This document shows positions 1 to 8,746 of a stretch of DNA of 40,295 bases, piece by piece. Position 1 is the stretch's first letter. Every line of letters starts with the position of its first letter. The translations under genes were made by a program, and so were the position numbers. The notes under the pieces are model-generated. The model made no database searches. It was not told the DNA's origin and saw nothing but the letters and a program-made list of their open reading frames with translations. Source of the stretch: a bacterium (GTDB lineage: Bacteria; Bacillota; Clostridia; Lachnospirales; Lachnospiraceae); the NCBI GenBank assembly GCA_004562765.1, contig SFRL01000031.1:1-40295 (forward strand). The letters run 5' to 3'.

Positions 1-963
1 GGACATCTGCATAATTTTAGTTTACCGGAGAATGTATTTAAGAAATTGACGGAAAACCAGTTTCTTACATGGTCAAAAATGGCGGGTGTATATTTTAGAT
101 TTCCGACAGAGAATTATGAAGATATTTATTGGGATGATGATTATAGGGAAGGAGAAAGTATTAAGTCATGGATGAGAAGAAAATATACAGGACCATATAA
201 ATATAAAGGTTATGGTGAGCATTATCTTATGAATCAGATAGAAGTAAAAGATATGTTTATAAGGTGGGATGAAATCACCGTTCATGAGTTTGATTTTAGA
301 GCAGAAAAGCAACCAGAGCCTTATAATGTAAAGCTAAAGGAAGCAACAATAGATCAGGTAATGAATGCATTTTCAGATGTTATGTGTCACGAATTGATCG
401 AAAGATTACCTGTATCTGATGTTCTCAGTACAAAGGATAACGGAGAAGTAGATTTTGCAAAGCTTAAGAAGTACATAACTTCCCAATTAAAGAATTTCAA
501 AGTAGATGATGCAGTGGAGGAATATAACAGCAAGAGGTTTGGAAGTTTAAAGCAGGAGCGTGAATATTTGGAAAGCTACAATATCGTGGTATTACCTGTC
601 ACAGAGCAATTAATTTATAGCTATGATTATGGTGATGGCTGGAAAGTGTTAATTACTTGTGAGGATATCTATCACTTGGATGAGAACGGCGTATGGAAAG
701 GAGAAAACGGAAAAGTAGAAGCTAATATAGTTGATGCACTGGAAGAAATCATTGTCAAGCATCGCCCAATCTGTATCGAAAAGGATGGAATAGAGCTTGT
801 TGATGATGTTGGTGGTATTGGTGGCTTTTGCAGAATGCTAAAGACAATATATGAAGCTGATATTTATGATGAAGAAGATATGGAAGAAAGAGACAGTATG
901 CTCGCATGGGCGGAAATGATGGGATGGACGGGAAGAAGAATTAGCCCTAAACAGACATTGTAA
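1..963 (+). CDS. pRiA4b ORF-3-like protein, 5' end cut by window edge
   Basis: The frame is open from base 1 to the TAA at 961-963, so the gene starts outside the window; the only nearby internal start is a TTG at 46 with no ribosome site. The C-terminal half carries the features of the plasmid pRiA4b ORF-3-like family: YSYDYGDGW at about residues 195-203 of the visible part, and DDVGGIGGF further on. The first half (about 180 residues, charged and Tyr-rich) is not recognised. The biochemical function of the family is unknown; members are often found near mobile DNA. Base use is clearly more AT-rich than the genes from 4 kb onward, which fits an accessory gene. No transposase is visible next to it. 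Confidence 0.75.
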   Translation, partial: GHLHNFSLPENVFKKLTENQFLTWSKMAGVYFRFPTENYEDIYWDDDYREGESIKSWMRRKYTGPYKYKGYGEHYLMNQIEVKDMFIRWDEITVHEFDFRAEKQPEPYNVKLKEATIDQVMNAFSDVMCHELIERLPVSDVLSTKDNGEVDFAKLKKYITSQLKNFKVDDAVEEYNSKRFGSLKQEREYLESYNIVVLPVTEQLIYSYDYGDGWKVLITCEDIYHLDENGVWKGENGKVEANIVDALEEIIVKHRPICIEKDGIELVDDVGGIGGFCRMLKTIYEADIYDEEDMEERDSMLAWAEMMGWTGRRISPKQTL

Positions 964-1117
964 GCTGAGGGATTCTTCACGGCAAGAAGGATATTACTGA
1001 GGGCAGGGTATGTAAAAGTGTGGGTGCAGGATGTTTCTGGCAAGCAGCCTGAAAAAATGAATCAATTCGGCTTTCATGGGGAATACTTTAGAGTATTTAT
1101 CGATGGAGGCAGAAGAT

Positions 1118-1279
1118 ATGAAAGGTACATTTTATGGCTGGTATATGAAATGCCAGTCTGCTTCACAGACTTTGGCAGTGATTCCGGCAGTCCACCAAAG
1201 TGGAAAGAGACGCACCTTTAGCTGCATGCAGAGCTTTGTACCGTTTTTGTATAAACGGAAGTACTGTATTTTATTTTGA
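1118..1279 (+). pseudogene. Remnant of a tocopherol-cyclase-like family gene (5' fragment)
   Basis: A good ribosome site (GGAGG, 1105-1109) sits 8 bases before an ATG at 1118. The 53-residue product opens with GTFYGWYMKCQ and TLAVIPAVHQ, resembling the FEGWYFK...TLAxIP start of the PF14249 tocopherol-cyclase-like proteins found in many Clostridia, which run to about 300 residues. Similarity fades after about residue 37 and the frame stops at 1279; no matching continuation was seen in the other frames before the kinase gene. I read it as a decayed or truncated copy. The family assignment is from memory of the motif, so a chance short ORF remains possible. Confidence 0.4.
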
Positions 1280-1354
1280 AACAGACAAAGCATCTTTTGA
1301 ATATGAATATCCATGAGTTGAACCCGAAAAAGAGTTTGATAATTATTCGGAATA

Positions 1355-1387
1355 CCCACAAGTTTATTGTGAACTTGTGGGATTTTT
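1355..1387 (+). terminator. Rho-independent terminator before the kinase gene
   Basis: CCCACAAGTT (1355-1364) pairs perfectly with AACTTGTGGG (1372-1381) across a 7-base loop, and ATTTTT follows. It ends transcription from the left-edge genes, and its position shows that any kinase start upstream of it is unlikely. Confidence 0.8.
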
Positions 1388-1416
1388 GGTATTATTTTAT
1401 ATGTGGAGGATATGTG

Positions 1417-4047
1417 ATGGGAATATTTATTAATTGCCTTGCGGTAGTATTCAGTACAATTATCGCGATTTGCGGAATCAGTTATTTTGCGCGTGAAAAG
1501 AATGCCGGAAAGCTGCGGTATTATATGCTTGTGATGGGCTTTTTCGGGGCGCTATGGAGTGGCGGCTATGGTATCATGGGATTTACAGAAACAGCAGAAC
1601 AAGCAAATGTATTCCGCGCAGTGGGAGTGATAGGCGTTGCGGGTTTTATGATGACAGAAGCGCTGATGGTTGCTTATATGGTGGGGCTTCCGAAGTGGCT
1701 GTTTCGCGCATATGCGATTGTCTTTGGGATTTTTGTCGTTATCGATCTGCTTTTCTTTATACCCGATCAGCACACCTTTTTGCGGATTGGTGGAAGAATG
1801 TGCTATTATTCAACAAACAGTGTTGGAAGAATGATACATAATGCATTTTTGGTATTTGTCGCGGTGACAATGCTAGCGATTGCCGTTATCTGGGTTCGTA
1901 AGGATAAACCGACACGCCAGGTCTATTATGTCAGGGCTGCGATTCTGGCAAATCTGGCAATCTTGTTTTCCTGTATTCCGGATACAATTCTGCCAATTTT
2001 AGGAAAACCTTCATTCCCGAGCTCTGCTTACGGCATGTTTTTGACCTATATGATCACATGGTTTTGGGCCACCCGTTTTAATGCATTCAGCATTACGGTT
2101 AGCAATCTGAGTCAATATATCTACGATTCTGCAAACACCGCGATATTGATTTTTGATGAACACTTCCGGCTTGTCTTGGCGAATCATTATGGTCAGGAGC
2201 TTTTGGAAATTGAAAAGATTGAGAATCAAAAGCTTTTCGGGCTGTTTCAGAGTACACAAGAGGAAGTTGAGCGGCTGCAGAATACGATCTTACTGGAGAG
2301 CAAGGGAGTTGCAGAACTGGTATCAGTACATGGAGAAATCAGTTGCTCGCTGAATTTTTCGGTTGCAAAAGATTTTCATGACGATCCTTATTGTATTGTT
2401 TGCTTTGTCTATGATCTTACAAAGGAAAAAAATATGCTGCAGGAGCTTGTTCAGGCAAACGAAGCAAAGAGTCGGTTTCTTGCCAATATGTCTCATGAGA
2501 TCCGTACGCCCATCAACGGCATTCTGGGTATGGACAGCATTCTTTTAAAAGAATGCAAAGATGAGAACTTAAGGGAATATGCGAAAAATATCCAGAGTGC
2601 AGGACAGTCATTGCTTTCGATTATCAATGATATTTTGGATATATCAAAGATTGAGTCCGGCAAACTGGAAATTCTGCCGATCAAATACCAATTGTTTTCG
2701 ATACTGAACGACTGTTATAACTTAACAAAAGTAAAATTGCAAAACAAATCGGTTGAATTCGTCATGCAGATCAATGAAAACCTACCTTCCTGGCTATATG
2801 GGGATGAAGTGCGGATCCGGCAGATCATCAACAATTTTCTTTCCAATGCGGTCAAATATACGAAAGAGGGAAAGGTTACATTTTGTCTGGATTATGAAGA
2901 ACGATCGAATGGGCAGATTTTGCTTGTCATATCAGTTGCTGATACAGGAATTGGAATCAAAGAGGAAGATTTAGGAAAGCTGTTTGAAGCATTTTCGCGG
3001 ATCGAAGAAAAACGTAATCGCAATATCGAAGGAACCGGTCTGGGACTGAATCTGGCGAAAAGCCTGGTGGATCTGATGGGTGGAGAACTTTCCGTGGAGA
3101 GTACCTATGGAAAAGGGTCTTGTTTTACTGCCAAAATACCGCAGAAAATTGTAGATGCCAAGCCCATGGGGGATTTTAGCAAACGATATCAACAGTACCT
3201 CAATACTTCAGATGACAACGTACGGTCGTTTTTGGCACCGGAAGCAAAGATTCTTGTTGTGGATGATGTGGCAATGAATTTAAAGGTAGTAGAGGGTCTT
3301 TTGAAAGAAACTAACATACAGATCGATACAGCTGTCAGTGGCAGGGAATGTCTGGAATGCATAAAAAGGAAGAAGTATGATCTTGTTTTTCTGGATCATA
3401 TGATGCCGGAAATGGATGGCGTTGAGACACTGCAGAACATGAAGCTGCTACCTGATCATCCGAATAGGGAAACACCGGTGATCATGTTGACAGCAAATGC
3501 GATCGTAGGAGCAAAAGAAGAATACATGGAGGCAGGCTTCACTAACTACCTGACAAAGCCGATCCGGGAGACGGAATTGCTGGAGATGCTCCTCAAATAT
3601 CTGCCGATAGAGCTTATTTGTGAGAAGGATGATCAGGAAAAAGAAAGATCGGAAATAGCAGAACCGGCGGCGTGCATGGATGAGCCGGAAGCAGGCAAAA
3701 TGGGGCAGCTGGAAAAGCTGGAAGCGTTGGATGTGAAGACCGGACTTGCGTATTGCATGAATGAGGAAGATTTTTATGTGGAAATGCTGGAGGAATATTT
3801 GAGATCGGATAAGGTGACAGATCTGGAGCGATTTTTTATCGATGAGGATTGGGATAATTACAGAACACTGGTCCATGCTTTAAAGAGCACCTCCCTGACA
3901 ATTGGCGCGGTGCATTTGTCAGGGGAGGCGAAAGCGCTGGAGCTGGCAGCAAAAGAGGCCGATGCAGATTATATCCGTTCACATCATAAAGCTGTGATGG
4001 AAGAATACATGGGTCTGACAGACCAGCTGAGAAAAATACTGTTGTAG
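1417..4047 (+). CDS. Hybrid sensor histidine kinase with receiver and HPt domains
   Basis: 876 residues. The ATG at 1417 follows GGAGGA (1405-1410) by 6 bases; the open frame extends to 1276 but would run through the terminator at 1355-1387. The N-terminal ~230 residues hold about seven hydrophobic segments, followed by a PAS-like stretch (IFDEHFRLVLANHYGQELLEIE). The HisKA phosphoacceptor is His360 in MSHEIRTP. The ATPase domain has the N box (NNFLSNAVKY), DTGIGI and GTGLGLNLAK. The receiver domain has VVDD, phosphoacceptor Asp660 in FLDHMMPEMDG, and the conserved KP pair (LTKPI). The C-terminal HPt has His820 in VHALKSTS. So it is a membrane-anchored phosphorelay protein ending in its own HPt; the final response regulator is not in the window. 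No ligand can be named. A MATE exporter follows 60 bases later with no terminator between, suggesting co-transcription. Confidence 0.93.
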   Translation: MGIFINCLAVVFSTIIAICGISYFAREKNAGKLRYYMLVMGFFGALWSGGYGIMGFTETAEQANVFRAVGVIGVAGFMMTEALMVAYMVGLPKWLFRAYAIVFGIFVVIDLLFFIPDQHTFLRIGGRMCYYSTNSVGRMIHNAFLVFVAVTMLAIAVIWVRKDKPTRQVYYVRAAILANLAILFSCIPDTILPILGKPSFPSSAYGMFLTYMITWFWATRFNAFSITVSNLSQYIYDSANTAILIFDEHFRLVLANHYGQELLEIEKIENQKLFGLFQSTQEEVERLQNTILLESKGVAELVSVHGEISCSLNFSVAKDFHDDPYCIVCFVYDLTKEKNMLQELVQANEAKSRFLANMSHEIRTPINGILGMDSILLKECKDENLREYAKNIQSAGQSLLSIINDILDISKIESGKLEILPIKYQLFSILNDCYNLTKVKLQNKSVEFVMQINENLPSWLYGDEVRIRQIINNFLSNAVKYTKEGKVTFCLDYEERSNGQILLVISVADTGIGIKEEDLGKLFEAFSRIEEKRNRNIEGTGLGLNLAKSLVDLMGGELSVESTYGKGSCFTAKIPQKIVDAKPMGDFSKRYQQYLNTSDDNVRSFLAPEAKILVVDDVAMNLKVVEGLLKETNIQIDTAVSGRECLECIKRKKYDLVFLDHMMPEMDGVETLQNMKLLPDHPNRETPVIMLTANAIVGAKEEYMEAGFTNYLTKPIRETELLEMLLKYLPIELICEKDDQEKERSEIAEPAACMDEPEAGKMGQLEKLEALDVKTGLAYCMNEEDFYVEMLEEYLRSDKVTDLERFFIDEDWDNYRTLVHALKSTSLTIGAVHLSGEAKALELAAKEADADYIRSHHKAVMEEYMGLTDQLRKILL

Positions 4048-4107
4048 GCAAGTGTAAGCATGGACGGTGCTTTTGCCAGTGTCCAATGCACGCAGAGGAG
4101 TTGTAAT

Positions 4108-5460
4108 ATGAAGGGAAAACTATTTACAGATGATGTCTTTTGGAGAAAGCTTTTTCAGCTGGCGGCACCGATCGCGCTGCAAAATCTGATGCTGGCATCG
4201 GTGGCTGCAGCGGATGCGCTCATGCTTGGGCGTGTGACACAGAACTCGATGGCGGCCGTGTCACTGGCAACTCAGATCCAGTTCATTCAGAATATGGTTC
4301 TGATGTCGATCGTGTCTACGATCGTTATTCTGGGCGCGCAGTATTGGGGAAAGAAGGATATAAAGACAATCAATGATATTTTTTGTATCGGGCTTCGATT
4401 AAGTGTAGCTACATCACTCGTCTTTTTCATCGGATGTACATGCTTTCCGCGGTATCTGATGCTGATCTTTACAAATGAGGAGGCATTGATCGCAATCGGC
4501 ATCCGCTATCTGAGGGTGGCAGGCTGGTCGTATCTTCTGACCGGTATCTCCCAGTGCTATCTGGCAATCATGAAGGTCAGTGAGCATGCACTGCAGACGG
4601 CGATCGTCAGCTCCGGAGCGGTGATCATCAATATTGTACTGAATGCAGTTTTTATTTTTGGCTTGTTTGGAGCGCCGGAGATGGAAGTGCAGGGTGCGGC
4701 GCTTGCAACACTGATCTCAAGAGTTGTTGAACTGTTATGGGTGGTCATTTATTCTTATCAAAAAGGGTACCTTCACCCGCATTGGAGCGGTCTGTTTAAA
4801 AGAAACCGTTTACTGTCCATGGATTTTCGTAAATGTCTGCTCCCGCTTTTAGGTGCCAGTCTGTTCTGGGGTGTAGGCTTTACTTCCTATTCGGCATTTA
4901 TGGGACATCTCGGAACGGACGCGACTGCAGCCAATTCCATTGCCGCCGTGGTCAGAGATCTGGTTTGCTGCCTGTGTAACGGCCTTGCCAATGGCGGCGG
5001 GATCCTTGTGGGCAATGAACTGGGTGCCGGAAAGCTGGAAAAGGGAAAGCAGTACGGAGACCGGTTAGTGAAGATCGCATTTTTGACCGGTTTTTTGTCC
5101 ACGGCGATCATGCTGGCCGTGACACCTTTTGTCACCGACTTTGTGAAGATGACGGATCAGGCAAATCGGTATCTGATGGGGATGATGATCATCATGGCGT
5201 TCTATATGATCGGGCGTACTGTAAATACCATCATCATTAACGGAATCTTTGCGGCCGGTGGAGATACATTGTTTGATATGTACAGTCTGGCTGTCTGTAT
5301 GTGGGGCATTGCAGTTCCGCTGGCTGCAGCAGGAACCTTCTTCTTGAACTGGCCGGTTCTGGTTGTTTATGCATGCACCTGCCTGGACGAAGTGGGGAAG
5401 ATTCCATGGGTCATGTACCATTACCGAAAATATAAGTGGGTGAAGGACCTGACCCGCTAA
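4108..5460 (+). CDS. MATE-family multidrug/metabolite exporter
   Basis: 450 residues, the usual MATE length, with about 12 hydrophobic segments. The N terminus (FWRKLFQLAAPIALQNLM) and the internal pattern AADALMLGRV match MATE transporters of the DinF/NorM-like group, which expel cationic compounds using Na+ or H+. The ATG at 4108 was chosen because GAGGAG (4095-4100) lies 7 bases upstream; an in-frame ATG at 4060 has no ribosome site and adds a non-conserved segment. The gene follows the hybrid kinase by 60 bases and ends before a hairpin terminator, so the two probably form one transcript. Substrate unknown; a link between the kinase signal and export is inference. Confidence 0.92.
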   Translation: MKGKLFTDDVFWRKLFQLAAPIALQNLMLASVAAADALMLGRVTQNSMAAVSLATQIQFIQNMVLMSIVSTIVILGAQYWGKKDIKTINDIFCIGLRLSVATSLVFFIGCTCFPRYLMLIFTNEEALIAIGIRYLRVAGWSYLLTGISQCYLAIMKVSEHALQTAIVSSGAVIINIVLNAVFIFGLFGAPEMEVQGAALATLISRVVELLWVVIYSYQKGYLHPHWSGLFKRNRLLSMDFRKCLLPLLGASLFWGVGFTSYSAFMGHLGTDATAANSIAAVVRDLVCCLCNGLANGGGILVGNELGAGKLEKGKQYGDRLVKIAFLTGFLSTAIMLAVTPFVTDFVKMTDQANRYLMGMMIIMAFYMIGRTVNTIIINGIFAAGGDTLFDMYSLAVCMWGIAVPLAAAGTFFLNWPVLVVYACTCLDEVGKIPWVMYHYRKYKWVKDLTR

Positions 5461-5495
5461 AATATAAAACATCAGCCGGGGCACTGTTTGCTGTT

Positions 5496-5548
5496 CCGCT
5501 CTCTCAAAAGTCCGACCCATCAGTCGAACAATGGGAGGGCGGTTTTTT
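5496..5548 (+). terminator. Terminator after the MATE gene
   Basis: CCGCTCTCTC (5496-5505) pairs with GGGAGGGCGG (5533-5542), with two G-U pairs, and six T follow. The loop holds a second small stem (CGAC...GTCG). It separates the kinase/MATE unit from the sugar operon. Confidence 0.75.
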
Positions 5549-5592
5549 ATGCTTTCTGGCACGGGATTAGACAGATGTAAGTATTTGTAAAA

Positions 5593-5621
5593 TTGACAGA
5601 ATCGCAGGAAGATGTTACTAT
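5593..5621 (+). promoter_or_regulatory. Sigma-A promoter of the TetR/GH2/symporter/GH36 operon
   Basis: TTGACA (5593-5598), a 17-base spacer and TACTAT (5616-5621). The predicted transcript start (about 5628) falls inside the GGAAAC half-site described next, so a bound regulator could block initiation. Confidence 0.8.
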
Positions 5622-5624
5622 TTA

Positions 5625-5660
5625 GGAAACCAGAAAAATGAAATTAGTTTCCGAGTTTCC
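5625..5660. promoter_or_regulatory. Operator-like repeats in the TetR leader
   Basis: GGAAAC (5625-5630) and GTTTCC (5647-5652) form an inverted pair with 22-base centre spacing, and a further GTTTCC copy lies at 5655-5660 directly before the ribosome site. The layout, just downstream of the -10 box, suits autorepression by the TetR protein encoded next. Binding is inferred. Confidence 0.45.
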
Positions 5661-5672
5661 GGAGGGATGTAC

Positions 5673-6242
5673 ATGGATTTAGAACAGAAGATATTGGAGG
5701 CGGCGATCATCGTCTTTAACAAAAAAGGAATGAAGTTCACGATGGATGATCTGGCGAAGCAGCTGGAGATCAGCAAGAAGACGATTTATACGGTGTTTTT
5801 GAACAAGGAAGCGCTGCTGTACGCGATGGTGGATTATATGTTTGACTCGATCAAGGAGAGCGAGCGGGCCATTGTGGAGGATGAGGAACTTTCGCTGATC
5901 GAAAAGATCAGAAAGATCCTTGTGGTTCTGCCGGAGGGGTATCGTGAGTTGGATTTCAGCCAGCTGTACCAGCTGAAGGAAAAATATCCAAGGATCTATA
6001 AAAAGGTGGAGTATCGGCTGGAAACCGGATGGGAGACCACGATCGCTTTGCTGGAACAGGGAATTGCAGAAGGGGTTATTCGGCCGATCCGGATCCCAAT
6101 TTTCAAAATGATGTTTGAGGCTGCTCTGGAGCAGTTTTTCCAGAGGGATATCCTTGCGATGAACAAGATCTCATACGCGGAGGCGCTGGATGAAGTGCTG
6201 GCGATTCTGGTAGATGGAATTAAAACGGGGGAGATGACATGA
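5673..6242 (+). CDS. TetR-family transcriptional regulator
   Basis: 189 residues. The N-terminal helix-turn-helix (about 23-46; MDDLAKQLEISKKTIYTVF) is typical of TetR repressors; the remaining ~140 residues form the usual helical ligand domain, without a recognisable ligand class. The ATG at 5673 is preferred over 5667 because GGAGGG (5661-5666) abuts the latter and is 6 bases from the former. It is first in a sugar operon: its stop overlaps the GH2 start by 4 bases. A TetR rather than LacI or AraC regulator for galactoside genes is less common. It probably represses its own operon via the repeats at 5625-5660, with a sugar or derivative as inducer. Confidence 0.9.
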   Translation: MDLEQKILEAAIIVFNKKGMKFTMDDLAKQLEISKKTIYTVFLNKEALLYAMVDYMFDSIKESERAIVEDEELSLIEKIRKILVVLPEGYRELDFSQLYQLKEKYPRIYKKVEYRLETGWETTIALLEQGIAEGVIRPIRIPIFKMMFEAALEQFFQRDILAMNKISYAEALDEVLAILVDGIKTGEMT

Positions 6243-8692
6243 GAGAACGGATCTATTTAAACAACGGGTGGAAGTTTTCAGAAAGCTACGATGAGGCAAT
6301 GTGCTTCGAAGCGTTTGATGAGAGTGGGATGGAGAATGTGCGGATTCCGCACACATGCAAGGAGCTTCCATACCATTATTTTGACGAATCTTTGTACCAG
6401 ATGGTCAGCGGATATCGGAGAAGTTTTGTGGCTCCGGAAAGCTGGAAGGGACAGCGCATTGTTCTCACGTTTGACGGTGTTGCCCACGACAGTGAAGTGT
6501 TTTTGAACGGGGAAAAGGTGGCGGAGCATCACTGTGGCTACACGGCATTTTCATCAGACATCAGCGAAAAGCTGCGCTACGGGCAGGATAATCTCCTGAC
6601 TGTACGTGTGGACAGCAGGGAAAGTCTGAATGTTCCGCCGTTTGGATTTGTGATTGATTATATGACCTACGGCGGCATTTACCGGGATGTGTATGTGGAA
6701 GTTTTCAATCAGGAGCATCTGGAAGATGTATTTGTAAAACCGATGGTTTCTTTCGGAAAATCGGATGCCGCTCGGCGAATCTCGCTGGAATCGGAAGTGA
6801 CAGTAAGCATTTCCGGAGAACATACGTCACTTCGTCAGTGGATCCGCAAGAAAGGTGACGAAGAATACAGCTTGCTTGGTGAGAAAGTGATTACCGGACG
6901 GAAGGAGATGCTCGCATTTTCCAATCTTGAGGCACTGAACCATATTGCCCTTTGGGATATCGATGTTCCGGTGCTCTACGAGGTCAAAACAGAGCTTTGC
7001 CGAGCAGGAGAGGTGCTGGATGAACAGGTTGTCACGACCGGCTTTCGAAAAGCAGAGTTTCGTGTAGACGGATTTTATCTGAACGGCAGGAAATTAAGGA
7101 TCCGAGGTTTGAACCGTCATCAAAGTTATCCGTATGTCGGTTATGCGATGCCGGCCTCCGCGCAGAAAGCGGACGCGGATATTCTGAAAAAGGAGCTTGG
7201 TGTCAATGCCGTGCGGACTTCTCATTACCCGCAGTCGCATGACTTTTTGGACCGGTGCGATGAGTTGGGATTGCTTGTATTCACGGAGTTCCCCGGCTGG
7301 CAGCATATCGGAGATGAAGCATGGAAAGAACAGGCGGTACAGAACGTCCGGGACATGGTATTACAGTATCGGAATCACACTTCCATTATTTTGTGGGGTG
7401 TGCGGATCAACGAGTCGGTAGATGATGATGCGTTTTACGAGCGCACGAATGCTGCCGCTCATGAGCTGGATGACACGCGCCCGACGGGAGGTGTACGGGC
7501 AAGTAAAAAGAGCCATTTGCTGGAAGATGTGTATACATACAATGATTTTATCCATGACGGAAAACTGCCGGGCTGTGAGAAAAAATCAAAGGTTACTTCT
7601 GATGTGAGCAAGCCGTATCTGATCAGCGAGTATAATGGGCATATGTATCCGACAAAAGCATTTGACTGTGAAGGACGAAGAACGGAACATGCGCTGCGCC
7701 ATGCAAATGTGTTGGATGCCGTGGCGGGTCAGGAAGATATAGCGGGAAGCTTCGCGTGGTGTATGGCAGATTATAATACCCATAAGGATTTTGGCAGTGG
7801 GGACCGCATCTGCTACCACGGCGTGTTGGATATGTTCAGGAACCCGAAAATGGCAGCAGCTGTCTATGCAAGCCAGCAGGAGGCAGATCCGGTGTTGGAG
7901 ATCAGTTCTTCCATGGATATCGGAGAGCACCCGGCGTGCAACTGGGAGGATCTGTACATTTTTACAAATGCGGACAGTGTACGGATGTACAAAAACGATC
8001 AGCTGATACGGGAGTATAAAAAGGAAGAAACCAATTGGAAAAATATAAAGCACGGACCGATCCTGATCGATGATTTTGTCGGAGATGTGCTTGAGACAAA
8101 AGAGCATATGTCGAAGAAACAAGCGGAAAGCGTGAAAAAGCTGCTGAATACGGTGGCGCGAAGAGGAGTGAATCACATTCCGGTGCGTTTGTATCCGACA
8201 ATTCTGAAGCTTCTTTTCGTGTACAGGATGAATCTGGATCAGGTGACAGATCTGTACACCAGATATGTCGGAGACTGGGGCGGGGCTTCCACCTGCTATC
8301 GCTTTGAGGCAGTGAAAGATGAAGCGGTTGTAAAGACTGCCGTGAAGGAGCCGATGAAAAAGGTGGCGCTGGAGGTGGCTGCGGATCGTGTGAACCTGAC
8401 GGAAGGACGAACCTACGATGTGGCATCTGTGCGGATTCGGGCGGTGGATGAGAACGGAAATGTGCTTCCGTTCTACAACGAACCGGTGCAGCTTTCCGTA
8501 GAGGGGGAAGGTGTGCTGATCGGACCGTCTGTGATCTCGCTTCACGGCGGTATGGGCGGCACGTATGTAAAGACCGTCGGAACAGCTGGTCATATCCGTC
8601 TCACGGTCAGCTGTGCGCAGGCAAAATCGGTTTGTATGGAGTTTATAGTTACATGCCGGGAGGACATCGGCATGGGAAACTGTGCGGAATAA
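6239..8692 (+). CDS. Glycoside hydrolase family 2 (beta-galactosidase-like)
   Basis: 817 residues, no signal peptide, so cytoplasmic. Domain order: jelly-roll sugar-binding domain (about 10-155), Ig-like domain (about 170-265), TIM barrel (about 270-545), a less conserved region, and an Ig-like C-terminal domain (about 715-805). GH2 signatures seen: GLNRHQSYPYVG, and ELGVNAVRTSHYP. Predicted acid/base is Glu392 in GVRINES and nucleophile Glu464 in LISEYNGH, spaced as in LacZ-type enzymes. The start ATG overlaps the TetR stop (ATGA), with GGGGGAG 5 bases upstream. GH2 covers beta-galactosidase, beta-glucuronidase and beta-mannosidase; the neighbouring alpha-galactosidase and GPH symporter favour a galactoside, but the exact substrate cannot be fixed here. 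Confidence 0.9.
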   Translation: MRERIYLNNGWKFSESYDEAMCFEAFDESGMENVRIPHTCKELPYHYFDESLYQMVSGYRRSFVAPESWKGQRIVLTFDGVAHDSEVFLNGEKVAEHHCGYTAFSSDISEKLRYGQDNLLTVRVDSRESLNVPPFGFVIDYMTYGGIYRDVYVEVFNQEHLEDVFVKPMVSFGKSDAARRISLESEVTVSISGEHTSLRQWIRKKGDEEYSLLGEKVITGRKEMLAFSNLEALNHIALWDIDVPVLYEVKTELCRAGEVLDEQVVTTGFRKAEFRVDGFYLNGRKLRIRGLNRHQSYPYVGYAMPASAQKADADILKKELGVNAVRTSHYPQSHDFLDRCDELGLLVFTEFPGWQHIGDEAWKEQAVQNVRDMVLQYRNHTSIILWGVRINESVDDDAFYERTNAAAHELDDTRPTGGVRASKKSHLLEDVYTYNDFIHDGKLPGCEKKSKVTSDVSKPYLISEYNGHMYPTKAFDCEGRRTEHALRHANVLDAVAGQEDIAGSFAWCMADYNTHKDFGSGDRICYHGVLDMFRNPKMAAAVYASQQEADPVLEISSSMDIGEHPACNWEDLYIFTNADSVRMYKNDQLIREYKKEETNWKNIKHGPILIDDFVGDVLETKEHMSKKQAESVKKLLNTVARRGVNHIPVRLYPTILKLLFVYRMNLDQVTDLYTRYVGDWGGASTCYRFEAVKDEAVVKTAVKEPMKKVALEVAADRVNLTEGRTYDVASVRIRAVDENGNVLPFYNEPVQLSVEGEGVLIGPSVISLHGGMGGTYVKTVGTAGHIRLTVSCAQAKSVCMEFIVTCREDIGMGNCAE

Positions 8693-8746
8693 ATTGGATC
8701 ATCAAACGGTGAAGCTGAGAGAACACCGCGGAAGGGGGATAAAAAA

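Noticed and set aside
1018..1221. Short GTG-initiated frame
   Set aside because: No family resemblance; it overlaps the better supported remnant at 1118-1279 in another frame.
1276..1416. Longer N terminus for the hybrid kinase
   Set aside because: It would span a strong terminator hairpin; the start at 1417 has a good ribosome site.
7586..8593. Long open frame on the minus strand inside the GH2 gene
   Set aside because: Low-complexity His/Arg-rich product, no ribosome site, and the GH2 gene on the other strand is clearly real. The same applies to minus-strand frames at 10798-11685 and 8855-9418.
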